64,000 nucleotides of DNA from Bathymodiolus brooksi (lineage: Eukaryota > Mollusca > Bivalvia > Mytilida > Modiolidae): the NCBI GenBank assembly GCA_963680875.1, contig OY804580.1:97989353-98053352 (forward strand), read 5' to 3'. Numbering within the stretch: the stretch's first letter is position 1; each line of letters starts with the position of its first letter. This document shows positions 11,471-24,169 of the stretch, in pieces. The notes under the pieces were generated by a model. The model saw only the letters and a program-made list of their open reading frames with translations. It was not told the DNA's origin and did no database searches. A program made the translations under genes and the position numbers.

Positions 11471-12053
11471 ATATTTTTTATAAGATATATTTATTTACAT
11501 TTCGGCCTTGAAAAATATATGTTCGAGTTCTTAAAACTACAGTAATGTTAGTCAACTGGAAAGGAAAATCCCGAGAGTACCCGAAAAGCACTTCATTTAC
11601 GCCGCCTCGTCGCAATTTTCATCTTGACGGGTGCTGATTATAACTGACACAATCGTATCCCCGGTGATAAACCTTGCAACTTTCTGGATATATGTCACCC
11701 ACGATAATAAATTGTGTATTAAGAGTAAGAAATTTACCAGCATATTCAATAATAAATTAAACAAAAGATGTTTTCTGTTGTCCAACAGGGTTGAGAAATC
11801 TTGAAGGTCCATTTTATGAGAGTCATTACTTGTATGAAAGTAAGAATACCGATGCAAAATCTAAACATTTACGTTCCCGAATGTCCGTAGAAGTGATCCT
11901 TTCAACAAAATATTACAAATAACCATAATCGAAGCTACAAAGCAACAAATTCCTGAGGCCGTCCTCTGACATCCATCACGTCAATATTTACGTCGAAAAT
12001 CACGTGACAAAAAACGTCAAGTGAACTCTCCTGTGTCGCTGGCTTCCCGGCTG

Positions 12054-12345
12054 ATGAGGACAATTAAATATATTGCTGAAACAATAATATCGGCTTTCCA
12101 ATCTTTCGATTATGAGAATACCTGATGACGATTATTCCAGAAACGCGTCGTGGTAACTAAATTGGATTCTACGTTTCTTTTATCGAGTAGTCAGTATGTA
12201 TATTCTTATTCATATCTATAGACTAAGAACAGACTTGGCATAGCAGTAACACATATCATTGACTCTATATTCCTATTATTTAAATAGAACAACCAATATT
12301 TCATTTCCTAATGCAATGGCAAACCAATAACAGGAGTTATTTTGG
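12054..12345 (-). repeat. D1 fragment flanking the TIR element
   Basis: Read on the minus strand, 12,190-12,060 contains ACGACGCGTTTCTGGAATAA and CATCAGGTATTCTCATAATC, the D1 signature. The TIR element appears to have landed in or beside a D1 copy. The remainder to 12,345 is AT-rich. Confidence 0.6.
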
Positions 12346-12353
12346 GTTTTAAT

Positions 12354-12640
12354 GGTGATAGCTCATTGAAATAACAGTCTACGGGAAGACATGCTGCTCT
12401 ATTCGGACACAACAGTCTATGGGAAGACATGCTGCTCTATTCGGATACAACAGTCTACGGGAAGACATGCTGCTCTATTCGGATATATCATGATTCCAAA
12501 GTACAAGTTTTTCCTTTCACCCATTAATGCTGCGTGCTAAGAGGAGAATCAGTAAATAACAATGTTACAGGGTTTGGCTTCACCCGAGGACAGATTGTAC
12601 CTCTGACGTACCACACTCGAGGAGAGCTTGCTATGACACC
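12354..12640 (-). mobile_element. SINE-B fragment with 38-bp triplication
   Basis: Diverged minus-strand SINE-B body and part of the head (CACTCGAGGAGAGCTTGCTA at right). Within it AACAGTCTACGGGAAGACAT starts three times at 12,373, 12,411 and 12,449, a perfect 38-bp period. Copy B (53,577-53,757) has this segment once. Confidence 0.65.
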
Positions 12641-12859
12641 TTCGAGTAAGAATTTCGTTGTCATACACTACAGTCGTCCAATCAGAACATTGTATTTACT
12701 GGATATGACGCTCTGATTGGATGTTTGTTTTTCGAGTATGAGTACAAACCTCGTACTTGCAAGTTTTATTACTGTGAGGTCAATACATTGTGGTCATGAA
12801 ACTTTCGAATAAGTGGATTGTATTCATGGTCGAAAACAGACCAATACAATATAAAGACA

Positions 12860-13085
12860 GTTCTTATTAGATACACGTTAGAGAATACCAAAGGGACAAT
12901 CAAAATGGACAACCCACAGAACTGGCAACACAGTGTACACAAGACGAAGAAAAACAAAACAGAAATACAACACAATATGTGTTGGACACCACCACCACCA
13001 TACGCAAACAAACACAAATAATGTAAATAACACATGAGCCCTCCTACAAACAACTGGAGATAAAGACGAACCGAACATAATTTAT
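12860..13085 (-). repeat. D2 dispersed repeat
   Basis: Minus-strand D2: GGGACAATCAAAATGGACAA, CAGAACTGGCAACACAGTG and CCTCCTACAAACAACTGGAG are reverse complements of the 5,580 copy. Open frames on both strands here are repeat-derived. A G run follows at 13,193-13,206. Confidence 0.65.
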
Positions 13086-13628
13086 TTGGAAATTGTAACG
13101 GACATCACAACACGGAACTCAGAATGTAAAAACACATAGTATGACAACGCAAAAAAATAAAAAGATGAGCAACATGGACACCACCATAAAATGGGGGGGG
13201 GGGGGGTGAACTCAGCAGTTGCTCGCAATATTTTAGTAGGAGTACAAAACATAAGTTTTATTACCGTAAGGTCAGAATTAGTATCAGTTGTTTCATTCAT
13301 GTCACACAGAATACCTACTTATCCATTGAACAACCTATTATTTACAATATTATATGTTTCTGTTCATGATTTTGAATATTTAATCAAACGAAAAACAAAA
13401 AATACAACATTGTCGGAACATTTTCACAATCAATAGAAAAATCATAGAAACAGAGACAAAATCCATACCCCTAAGACATAACTACCTGACCGTCCTGACT
13501 TGGTACAGGCACTTCAATCACAAGTGACAGGGTTAAACAAGCTTTGTGTGCCCAACAACTGCTTCTCTTAGTGAAATGATGTGGTCATCTAAGAAGTAAA
13601 ATATTAAAATATATTCGTGCACTAGGCA
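13086..13628. other. Intergenic leading into the satellite
   Basis: No gene seen. Conserved in copy B (54,236-54,810), where the G-run segment is doubled. Confidence 0.5.
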
Positions 13629-16379
13629 AATATTATTCTGCTCATACTAATATTATACACCTCATACTAATATTATTCACCTCATACTACTATTATACAC
13701 CTCATACTAATATTATTCACCTCATACTACTATTATGCACCTCATTCTAATATTATTTATCTCATACTAATATTATTCACCTCATACTACTATTATACTC
13801 CTCATGCTAATATTATACACCTCATACTACTAGTATGCACCTCATACTAATATTATATATCTCATACTAATATTATTCACCTCATACTACTATTATACAC
13901 CTCATACTAATATTATACACCTCATATTAATATTATACACCTCATACTAATATTATACACCTCATACTACTATTATACACCTCATACTAATATTATTCAC
14001 CTCATACTACTATTATGCACCTCATACTAATATTATACACCTCATACTAATATTATTCACCTCATACTACTATTATACACCTCATACTAATATTATTCAC
14101 CTCATACTACTAGTATGCACCTCATACTAATATTATATATCTCATACTAATATTATTCACCTCATACTACTATTATACACTTCATACTAATATTATACAC
14201 CTCATATTAATATTATACACCTCATACTAATATTATACACCTCATACAAAATATTATACACCTCATACTAATATTATATACCTCATACGAATATTATATA
14301 CCTCATACTAATATTATACTGCTCATACTAATATTATATACCTCATACTAATATTATATACCTCATACTAATATTATACTGCTCATACTAATATTATATA
14401 CCTGATACTAATATTATGCTGCTCATACTAATATTATACACCTCATACTTATATTATTTTGCTCATACTAATATCATATACCTCATACTAATATTATATA
14501 CCTCATACTAATATTATTCTGCTCATACTAATATTATACACCTCATACTAATATTATATACCTCATACTAATATAATACTGCTCATACTAATATTATACA
14601 TCTCATACTAATATTATTCTGCTCATACTAATATTATGCACCTCATACTAGTATTATACAGCTCATACTAATATTATACACCTCATACTAATATTATACA
14701 CCTCATACTAATATTATACACCTCATACTAATATTATACACCTCATACTAATATTATATACCTCATACTAATATAATACTGCTCATACTAATATTATATA
14801 CCTCATACTAATATTATACTGCTCATACTAATATTATATACCTCATACTAATATTATGCTGCTCATACTAATATTATACACCTCATACTAATATTATGCT
14901 GCTCATACTAATATTCTACACCTCATACTAATATTATATACCTCATACTAATATTATACTGCTCATACTAATATTATATACCTCATACTAATATTATACT
15001 GCTCATACTAATATTATATACCTCATACTAATATTATGCTGCTCATACTAATATTATACACCTCATACTAATATTATGCTGCTCATACTAATATTCTACA
15101 CCTCATACTAATATTATATACCTCATATTATATTATATACCTCATACTAATATTTTGCTGCTCATACTAATATTATTCACCTCGTACTAATATTGTATAC
15201 CTCATACTAATATTATACTGCTCATACTAATATTATATACCTCATACTAATATTATGCTGCTCATACTAATATTATAAACCTCATACTAATATTATGCTG
15301 CTCATACTAATATTCTACACCTCATACTAATATTATATACCTCATATTATATTATATACCTCATACTAATATTATGCTGCTCATACTAATATTATAACCT
15401 CATATTAATATTATATACCTCATACTAATATTATACACCTCATACTAATATTATACTGCTCATACTAATAGTATATACCTCATACTAATAGTATGCTGCT
15501 AATACTAATATTATACACCTCATGCTAATATTATATACCTCATACTAATATTTTACTGCTCATACTAATATTATGCACCTCATACTAATATTATACACAT
15601 CATGCTAATATTATACTGCTCATACTAATATTATGCAACTCATACCAATATTATGCACATCATAATAATATTCTACTGCTCATACTAATATTATTCTTCT
15701 CATATTAATATTATACACCTCATACTAATGTTATACATCTTATACTAATATTATACACCTCATACTGATATCATACACCTCATACTAATATTATACTGCT
15801 CATACTAATATTATGCTGTTCATACTAATATTATACACCTCATACTAATATTATACACCTCATACTAATATTATACACCTCATACTAATATTATACACCT
15901 CATACTAATATTATATACCTCATACTAATATTATACTGTTCATACTAATATTATACTGTTCATACTAATATTATATACCTCATACTAATATTATATACCT
16001 CATACTAATATTGTGCTGCTCATGCTAATATTATACACCTCATACTTATATTATTCTGCTCATACTAATATTATATACCTCATACTAATATTATATACCT
16101 CATACTAATATTATATACCTCATACTAATATTATATACCTCATACTAATATTATATACCTCATACTAATATTATGCTGCTCATACTAATATTATACACCT
16201 CATACTAATATTATTCTGCTCATACTAATATTATACACCTCATACTAATATTATATACCTCATACTAATATTATATTGCTCATACTAATATTATACATCT
16301 CATACTAATATTATTCTGCTCATACTAATATTATGCACCTCATACTAGTATTATACACCTCATACTAATAGTATACACC

Positions 16380-17900
16380 TGATACTAATATTATACACCT
16401 CATACTAATATTATACACCTCATACTAATATTATACACCTCATACTAATATTATACACCTCATACTAATATTATACACCTCATACTAATATTATATACCT
16501 CATACTAATATTATACTGCTCATACTAATATTATATACCTCATACTAATATTATACTGCTCATACTAATATTATATACCTCATACTAATATTATGCTGCT
16601 CATATTAATATTATACACCTCATACTAATATTATGCTTCTCATACTAATATTCTACACCTCATACTAATATTATATACCTCATACTAATATTATACTACT
16701 CATACTAATATTATATACCTCATACTAATATTATACTGCTCATACTAATATTATATACCTCATACTAATATTATGCTGCTCATACTAATATTATACATCT
16801 CATACTAATATTATGCTGCTCATACTAATATTCTACACCTCATACTAATATTATATACCTCATATTATATTATATACCTCATATTAATATTATGCTGCTC
16901 ATACTAATATTATTCACCTCGTACTAATATTGTATACCTCATACTAATATTATACTGCTCATACTAATATTATATACCTCATACTAATATTATGCCGCTC
17001 ATACTAATATTATACACCTCATACTAATATTATGCTGCTCATGCTAATATTTTACACCTCATACTAATATTATATACCTCATATTATATTATATACCTCA
17101 TCCTAATAGTATGCTGCTCATACTAATATTATAACCTCATACTAATAGCATATACCTCATACTAATATTATACACCTCATACTAATATTATACACCTCAT
17201 ACTAATATTATACACCTCATACTAATATTATACACCTCATACTAATATTATATACCTCATACTAATATTATACTGCTCATACTAATATTATATACCTCAT
17301 ACTAATATTATACTGCTCATACTAATATTATATACCTCATACTAATATTATGCTGCTCATATTAATATTATACACCTCATACTAATATTATGCTTCTCAT
17401 ACTAATATTCTACACCTCATACTAATATTATATACCTCATACTAATATTATACTACTCATACTAATATTATATACCTCATACTAATATTATACTGCTCAT
17501 ACTAATATTATATACCTCATACTAATATTATGCTGCTCATACTAATATTATACATCTCATACTAATATTATGCTGCTCATACTAATATTCTACACCTCAT
17601 ACTAATATTATATACCTCATATTATATTATATACCTCATATTAATATTATGCTGCTCATACTAATATTATTCACCTCGTACTAATATTGTATACCTCATA
17701 CTAATATTATACTGCTCATACTAATATTATATACCTCATACTAATATTATGCCGCTCATACTAATATTATACACCTCATACTAATATTATGCTGCTCATG
17801 CTAATATTTTACACCTCATACTAATATTATATACCTCATATTATATTATATACCTCATCCTAATAGTATGCTGCTCATACTAATATTATAACCTCATACT
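16380..17900 (+). repeat. 757-bp higher-order repeat within the satellite
   Basis: The variant GCTTCTCATACTAATATTCT occurs at 16,635 and 17,392, and TCATCCTAATAGTATGCTGC at 17,098 and 17,855. Both pairs are 757 bp apart, so a 757-bp block was duplicated in tandem. Confidence 0.85.
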
Positions 17901-17929
17901 AATAGCATATACCTCATACTAATATTATA

Positions 17930-20000
17930 CACCTCATACTAATATTATACTACTCATACTAATATTATATACCTCATACTAATATTATGCTGCTCATATT
18001 AATATTATACACCTCATACTAATATTATGCTTCTCATACTAATATTCTACACCTCATGCTAATATTATATACCTCATACTAATATTATACTACTCATACT
18101 AATATTATATACCTCATACTAATATTATACTGCTCATACTAATATTATATACCTCATACTAATATTATGCTGCTCATACTAATATTATACACCTCATACT
18201 AATATTATGCTGCTCATACTAATATTATTCACCTCGTACTAATATTGTATACCTCATACTAATATTATACTGCTCATACTAATATTATATACCTCATACT
18301 AATATTATGCTGCTCATACTAATATTATACACCTCATACTAATATTATGCTGCTCATGCTAATATTCTACACCTCATACTAATATTATATACCTCATATT
18401 ATATTATATACCTCATTCTAATAGTATGCTGCTCATACTAATATTATAACCTCATACTAATAGTATATACCTCATACTAATATTATACACCTCATACTAA
18501 TATTATACTACTCATACTAATATTATATACCTCATACTAATATTATGCTGCTCATACTAATATTATACACCTCATGCTAATATTATATACCTCATACTAA
18601 TATTATACTGCTCATACTAATATTATGCACCTCATACTAATATTATACACCTCATACTAATATTATACTGCTCATACTAATATTATGCACCTCATGCTAA
18701 TATTATACACCTCATACTAATATTATACTGCTCATACTAATATTATTCTTCTCATACTAATATTATACACCTCATACTAATGTTATACATCTTATACTAA
18801 TATTATACACCTCATACTAATATCATACACCTCATACTAATATTATACTGCTCATACTAATATTATGCTGTTCATACTAATATTATACACCTCATACTAC
18901 TATTATACACCTCATATTAATATTATATACCTCATACTAATGTTATACACCTCATACTAATATTATACACCTCATACTAATATTATATACCTCATACTAA
19001 TATTATACTGCTCATACTAATATTATATACCTCATACTAATATTATACTGCTCATACTAATATTATATACCTCATACTAATATTATGCTGCTCATATTAA
19101 TATTATACACCTCATACTAATATTATGCTTCTCATACTAATATTCTACACCTCATGCTAATATTATATACCTCATACCTATATTATACTACTCATACTAA
19201 TATTATATACCTCATACTAATATTATACTGCTCATACTAATATTATATACCTCATACTAATATTATGCTGCTCATACTAATATTATACACCTCATACTAA
19301 TATTATGCTGCTCATACTAATATTATTCACCTCGTACTAATATTGTATACCTCATACTAATATTATACTGCTCATACTAATATTATATACCTCATACTAA
19401 TATTATGCTGCTCATACTAATATTATACACCTCATACTAATATTATGCTGCTCATGCTAATATTCTACACCTCATACTAATATTATATACCTCATATTAT
19501 ATTATATACCTCATTCTAATAGTATGCTGCTCATACTAATATTATAACCTCATACTAATAGTATATACCTCATACTAATATTATACACCTCATACTAATA
19601 TTATACTACTCATACTAATATTATATACCTCATACTAATATTATGCTGCTCATACTAATATTATACACCTCATGCTAATATTATATACCTCATACTAATA
19701 TTATACTGCTCATACTAATATTATGCACCTCATACTAATATTATACACCTCATACTAATATTATACTGCTCATACTAATATTATGCACCTCATGCTAATA
19801 TTATACACCTCATACTAATATTATACTGCTCATACTAATATTATTCTTCTCATACTAATATTATACACCTCATACTAATGTTATACATCTTATACTAATA
19901 TTATACACCTCATACTAATATCATACACCTCATACTAATATTATACTGCTCATACTAATATTATGCTGTTCATACTAATATTATACACCTCATACTAATA
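17930..20000 (+). repeat. 1,098-bp higher-order repeat within the satellite
   Basis: Variant strings match at a 1,098-bp offset: GCTTCTCATACTAATATTCT at 18,029 and 19,127, and CATGCTAATATTATATACCT at 18,572 and 19,670. Unit order is kept over the whole block apart from a small difference near 18,890. Confidence 0.85.
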
Positions 20001-20054
20001 TTATACACCTCATACTAATATTATACACCCCATACTAATGTTATACACCTCATA

Positions 20055-20850
20055 GCTTATATTACAATCAATCATACTTCAGTTACTCACCATTAAGTAT
20101 CGGTTTTCAAAATTACGTGACACTTTTTCAAATATATTTGTTTATATCCCCATTCTAAATCATGACCTTTGTGTAAATATTCATGTGTATAATGTAATCT
20201 GTGTTCTTGTCACAGAAAATAAATAGTGGATCCTCTTTGTTTTCTCTTTCTCCTGTAGATATAAATCACGGAAGAATATGAATGATTAAACCATACAATA
20301 AACGCTCCCTTTAATCAGTGACAAGAGTAAGACTGTCCTCCCAGTACAAAATCTGATAAAATATGTTATTTAGTATATTGGCTATCATTAATGATAAACG
20401 AGACATTTTTAAGAGAGAAAAAAATAACCATGTATGTCTATATTGAATCTCGAGGTATAAAAATATTCAAGTTTCAATGGGGTGGCTGCGATAACGCCTT
20501 AAACGTTAAAAACAAAAACGCTTGAAATATATGATATTTTAAGATATACATACATACATGCATGTTACTTTTAATATATACATGTAGGGTTAGGGTAATT
20601 GTTATTTTACACCACTTTCAACAATATTTCAATTATTGTAATATGTTTGTTTGGTTGTTTGATGGGTTTAACGCCACGGAGAAAACCACCGACATGTCGC
20701 AAGTCACTGACAAGCTTTATCACATAATGTTGTACACCTCGCCCTGATCGAGATTCGACTCACAACATCAGATATGATATGCACTGATTGCATAGATATT
20801 TGTAAATCCAACTGCCATAAGATCACGGCCACGACGGCGCCTTACTTTAA
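20055..20850. other. Copy-A-only intergenic block
   Basis: Present between the satellite and the sequence TGATTCTATTTG in copy A but absent at the same point in copy B (55,920). Contains SINE-A pieces at about 20,602-20,640 and 20,664-20,842. No gene. Confidence 0.7.
20664..20842 (-). mobile_element. SINE-A, internally deleted
   Basis: Minus-strand SINE-A with a normal head at the right (GCGCCGTCGTGGCCGTGATC) but the 3' body jumps from GTGGCGTTAAACCC straight to the GTTTTCTC segment, losing about 70 bp. Confidence 0.7.
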
Positions 20851-21786
20851 TATGTGATTCTATTTGAGATTACGATTATATTCCATTTGTTTTATTCAGG
20901 AAGATGATATCAAAATGTACATGCAGTCCCAATCAATGAGATGTCCTTTTATATTGATTATTAATTTCGTCCTCTTTTTCTACCAGGAATTCCAGGATAG
21001 TCAGACAAACTAGAATCCTCTAACACTCATAATACATGACTGATCGCTCTACTGACTAGAAACAGGCACTTCAGTGAAAGCGGCGGGTTAAACTACTTTA
21101 AAATTAAGAAATAACGATAAAAGATATAATTAATATAGTTTTCATTGTGATTCACATCTCGTCCGCAGGTGCAGATTGGATGAAATCCCCCAAGTTATCT
21201 TCAAAATTGTTCTCCAGGTTGTCGTCAAAATTGACTACGAATAACAATCACCATTGCCAAAGGAATCTGGTTAGTAAATTGAAATTACAGCATATTAAAG
21301 CTTCATTTAAGATTCAAGTAGTTTAATAGTTGTAAAATTTATTGCATATTATATGGATTCGCGTTAAAAATTAAGCGAAATTTGGATTCTGAAGTTTTCA
21401 GTTGGTCTTAACAATACTGAAGTAGTGATGAAGCCTGTATACTGTGAACACAATTTAAAACGGTCTTGTATTGTATAATAAGATGAAGAATTTCAACAGA
21501 AACAAAGAAACTTGTACAATCCTTATGATGTAGTAACAATAGTGCTGATAACATTTTGTTTTCTTCTTTGTATTGTATCCTAGATAGGTACAAATCTCTT
21601 TGTTAAACAATGTGGTGTATATAGGGTCGGCCTAATGAGCTGCAGGGCCCAATTGTTCTCTGTAAAACCTGCATGTTGTAGTTGTGAGTATTTTGAATAG
21701 TCGCGAGTTTTCTGTACAGTGTTGGTCTGTCCTTCGATTTACAGCTTCTGATTACCTCTTAGGTATGCTAAAGATTTTCTTATGCT
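20851..21786. other. Intergenic, no gene seen
   Basis: Conserved in copy B from 55,921. A D3-like monomer lies at about 21,712-21,776 (TTTACAGCTTCTGATTACCT). Confidence 0.5.
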
Positions 21787-22075
21787 ATGTGTGTTTAATG
21801 CCACTTATTTGCCAGCAATATTTCAGTTATTTCGATGTTGTTTCTTTTATTGGTGAAGTTAGTCGAAATTTCCAATGAAAGCAAATGACCTGACGCAAGT
21901 TACTGACAAACTTATGGCAAACGCATCGAGAACACTTCGTCATGGGTGGCAAGCGAAATCACTACTTTAAAAAACCAGATCGCATCGCCACGGATGGCAA
22001 GCGAACACAAACCTTTTGCAGGTAGATATGAATCCAACTACCATAAGATCGCGGCCACGATGAACTCTATCCAAA
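21787..22075 (-). mobile_element. SINE-A, strongly diverged
   Basis: The left part has GTTTAATGCCACTT and CAGCAATATTTCAGTTAT, and the right part CAACTACCATAAGATCGCGG, both SINE-A. The middle is rearranged with a short repeat containing CATGGGTGGCAAGCGAAATC. An old copy. Confidence 0.55.
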
Positions 22076-22217
22076 TAGACACACCTGATCCGTTAGACTA
22101 GATATAATTATTATGTTGTAGGAATATTATCCCGAATGGAACTCTATTTAATATACTAGTAGTTTTTATTAAAATATTCTAAACTCCTAATATATACATG
22201 TACATTCTCTGTTGAAA

Positions 22218-22500
22218 TAAAAACGTAGATATCAAATTAAGTGTACTCGACGAGCTTCTGGAATAACATTCATCAGCTACGTTCATAGCCAAAAGTTTGT
22301 AAAGCCAATTGATTTTAGAAATCTTTGGGAGCAGTAAAACCGATGGGCCTAAACAGGATAGCCAAATGCGGTTAAAGACACCTATATCTGAGGGAAGATA
22401 TCTTTAGTTTTAATTATAATTACTTCGGAACTGTAAATTTCAATAAAAATATATCTAATAAACCATGTCAGTGCCGAAACACAGACTACTGGACGGATGA
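22218..22500 (+). repeat. D1 dispersed repeat (copy A only)
   Basis: Contains AAACGTAGATATCAAATTAA, CTTCTGGAATAACATTCATC, AAACAGGATAGCC and GGAACTGTAAATTTCA in the D1 order. The enclosing block 22,207-22,796 is missing in copy B, where TACATTCT joins TTTCAAGTTTC at about 57,268. Confidence 0.7.
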
Positions 22501-23635
22501 TACACTCGGCATGCGAAAACACGTATTACATATTTCAATTACTGGCTTTTCCCAGTCATATTGCAATAAATATATATATTGTTGCGAAGATAGTAGCTTG
22601 GGCATCAAAGAAGGGAATACAAAAGTAAACAATCTTAATTAAAAATCGCTTACGCTAGACTTACAATGGATACAGGCGCATTAAAGCACACATCTTACAA
22701 GTACAAATACATATCATAATGTGACATTCTTCGATCTGAAATCATTGATAAGAAAATGGGTTGTGTCGAGGGAAAGGCATTGATGGGATACAGTTAGTCT
22801 TTTCAAGTTTCAAAATTCCACAGAGTAAAGAGAATATGACATGTTATTAACTAGTAATAAAAATATGTCGCTTACAACATTAATGACTTCACACCAATGG
22901 CTGTCTGTAATTGATGAATCAACGACTTTGACTGCAATTATTGTATATGTAAACAAGAACAATAAAGTGTGCTCTGTCTTGCCAGCTTCTCTGGATTGTC
23001 CTTTTTGATTGCCCCTTTTGGTAATCTCTAACATTTATTTACATAGACTATATTCACAAGTTGTAGCTTCATATATATGGCATTTTTCGTTGAGTTTAAA
23101 TTCCAATACAAATTTACATGAACAAAGTGATTGTAAATTAAGTAACTTCAGCCCGTTATTTTGTGATCGGCTTTATGTGTCGGATTTTGCAGATTCTTCC
23201 GAAGTCGATTCTATGTTTTTACACTTTTCACGTAGTTTAGATGGCAGGACAATGAGCGGAGTATAATTATTGATCTTATGTCAAGACAATATGAATATGC
23301 AAAAGCAATTGACTATGGAGGCTTATAGAAAATAATATTTATTGAACAGAACGCTATCAATGTAAGAAGAGTTTGAAGATACCAAAGGGGTAATCAGACA
23401 ATTAACTTATTCGACTAACTCCACAAATGATATTATGGAACCTGACAGTTCTGACTTCAGTTGGAATCGAAATTCTGCAGGTTTACAAACAGGTGAGATC
23501 CGTATGTCTATGGTCTAAACAACCGACCAAAAAGACCACAAGAGCTACGATTCCGGTTGGCATCTTACTTGCATATGGACAAATCTTGCATGACCGCATC
23601 ATTTCACTAAGTGCTGAGCTTAGGTCCAATAAAAC
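22501..23635. other. Intergenic with a D2 fragment
   Basis: No gene. A D2 fragment lies at about 22,978-23,050 (TTGCCAGCTTCTCTGGATTG) and a D3 monomer near 23,368-23,410. The small frames at 23,009 and 23,427 have no recognisable domain and are not open in the same way in copy B. Confidence 0.5.
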
Positions 23636-23790
23636 TTGCTTAGACCGCCACTTTTTACTGAAATGTCTGTACAATGCCAGAAAAGTATGCGGTCGTGTAT
23701 ATATGTGCTTGGTGGTTACGATTTTGACGCGTACTACGATTTTTCTGTTTCAGTTAGGAACAGTTCTGACAGTGTAGTATTTCTTATTTT
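23636..23790 (+). repeat. D4 dispersed repeat
   Basis: Contains GACCGCCACTTTTTACTGAA, TGTATATATGTGCTTGG and GGAACAGTTCTGACAGTGTA. Related copies at 29,440, 36,290 (partial), 41,630, and in copy B at 58,136 and 63,335. Confidence 0.6.
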
Positions 23791-24169
23791 TCATTTTATT
23801 TGTTAAAATAAATGTACAAAATCGCAACTTTAATCTGTTTATTAGGATCTGACTTGTGGAATTAGTCAAACTATCTGTAATGGTAAGATGACATACAAAG
23901 GACATAAAAAGATATATACATTGATTATTTATGTAAATTTATTTACACCTCTTCATTGATGTACCTGATCAAAGTTTGAAATGACAAATTCATTTGAAAA
24001 AAACTTGACATAAAAAATCGACAGGAGGCCATCTTCCAAATATTTTCTTCTTTGTTTGTTTTTTTTAATATACCTCTAATGTTAACATTTAGTCTATTTT
24101 TTTTTGTATATGATGATTATTATTATGTGCAGGAAGTCATGCTAATGTCTTCTTTGATGTATTCATTAA

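Larger units (their letters stand above)
7338..12053. mobile_element. 4.7-kb element with terminal inverted repeats
   Basis: The left end CAGCCGGGAAGCCA (7,338-7,351) is the exact reverse complement of TGGCTTCCCGGCTG at 12,040-12,053. Both ends are flanked outside by ATGA (7,334-7,337 and 12,054-12,057), a possible 4-bp target duplication. The duplicate copy of this locus lacks the element and some flank: 53,573-53,577 joins directly. Inside are a decayed multi-exon gene (8,376-10,115), a nested Harbinger-like MITE and tandem repeats near 11 kb. The right end abuts D1 sequence. I cannot name the superfamily. A 4-bp TSD with short TIRs would fit several, or something new. Confidence 0.65.
13629..20054 (+). 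repeat. 20-bp satellite (CTCATACTAATATTATACAC)
   Basis: About 6.4 kb, roughly 320 units. Units are nearly fixed in CATACTAATATTAT and vary in the remaining bases (ACACCT, ATACCT, ACTGCT, GCTGCT). Rare short units (CTCATATTATATTATATAC) recur at about 15,120, 15,345, 16,860, 17,618, 17,835, 18,390 and 19,490, marking higher-order repeats. The same satellite is only 1.1 kb in copy B. Confidence 0.97.

Noticed and set aside
12769..13300. Cys/Trp-rich frames on both strands
   Set aside because: They derive from the D2 repeat and a poly-G tract.
13629..20054. CRISPR or rDNA-like repeat
   Set aside because: Directly adjacent 20-bp monomers, no spacers, no rRNA sequence.
23427..23777. 116-codon frame as a gene
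   Set aside because: It runs into the D4 repeat, has no recognisable domain and is not preserved in copy B, where small deletions break it.
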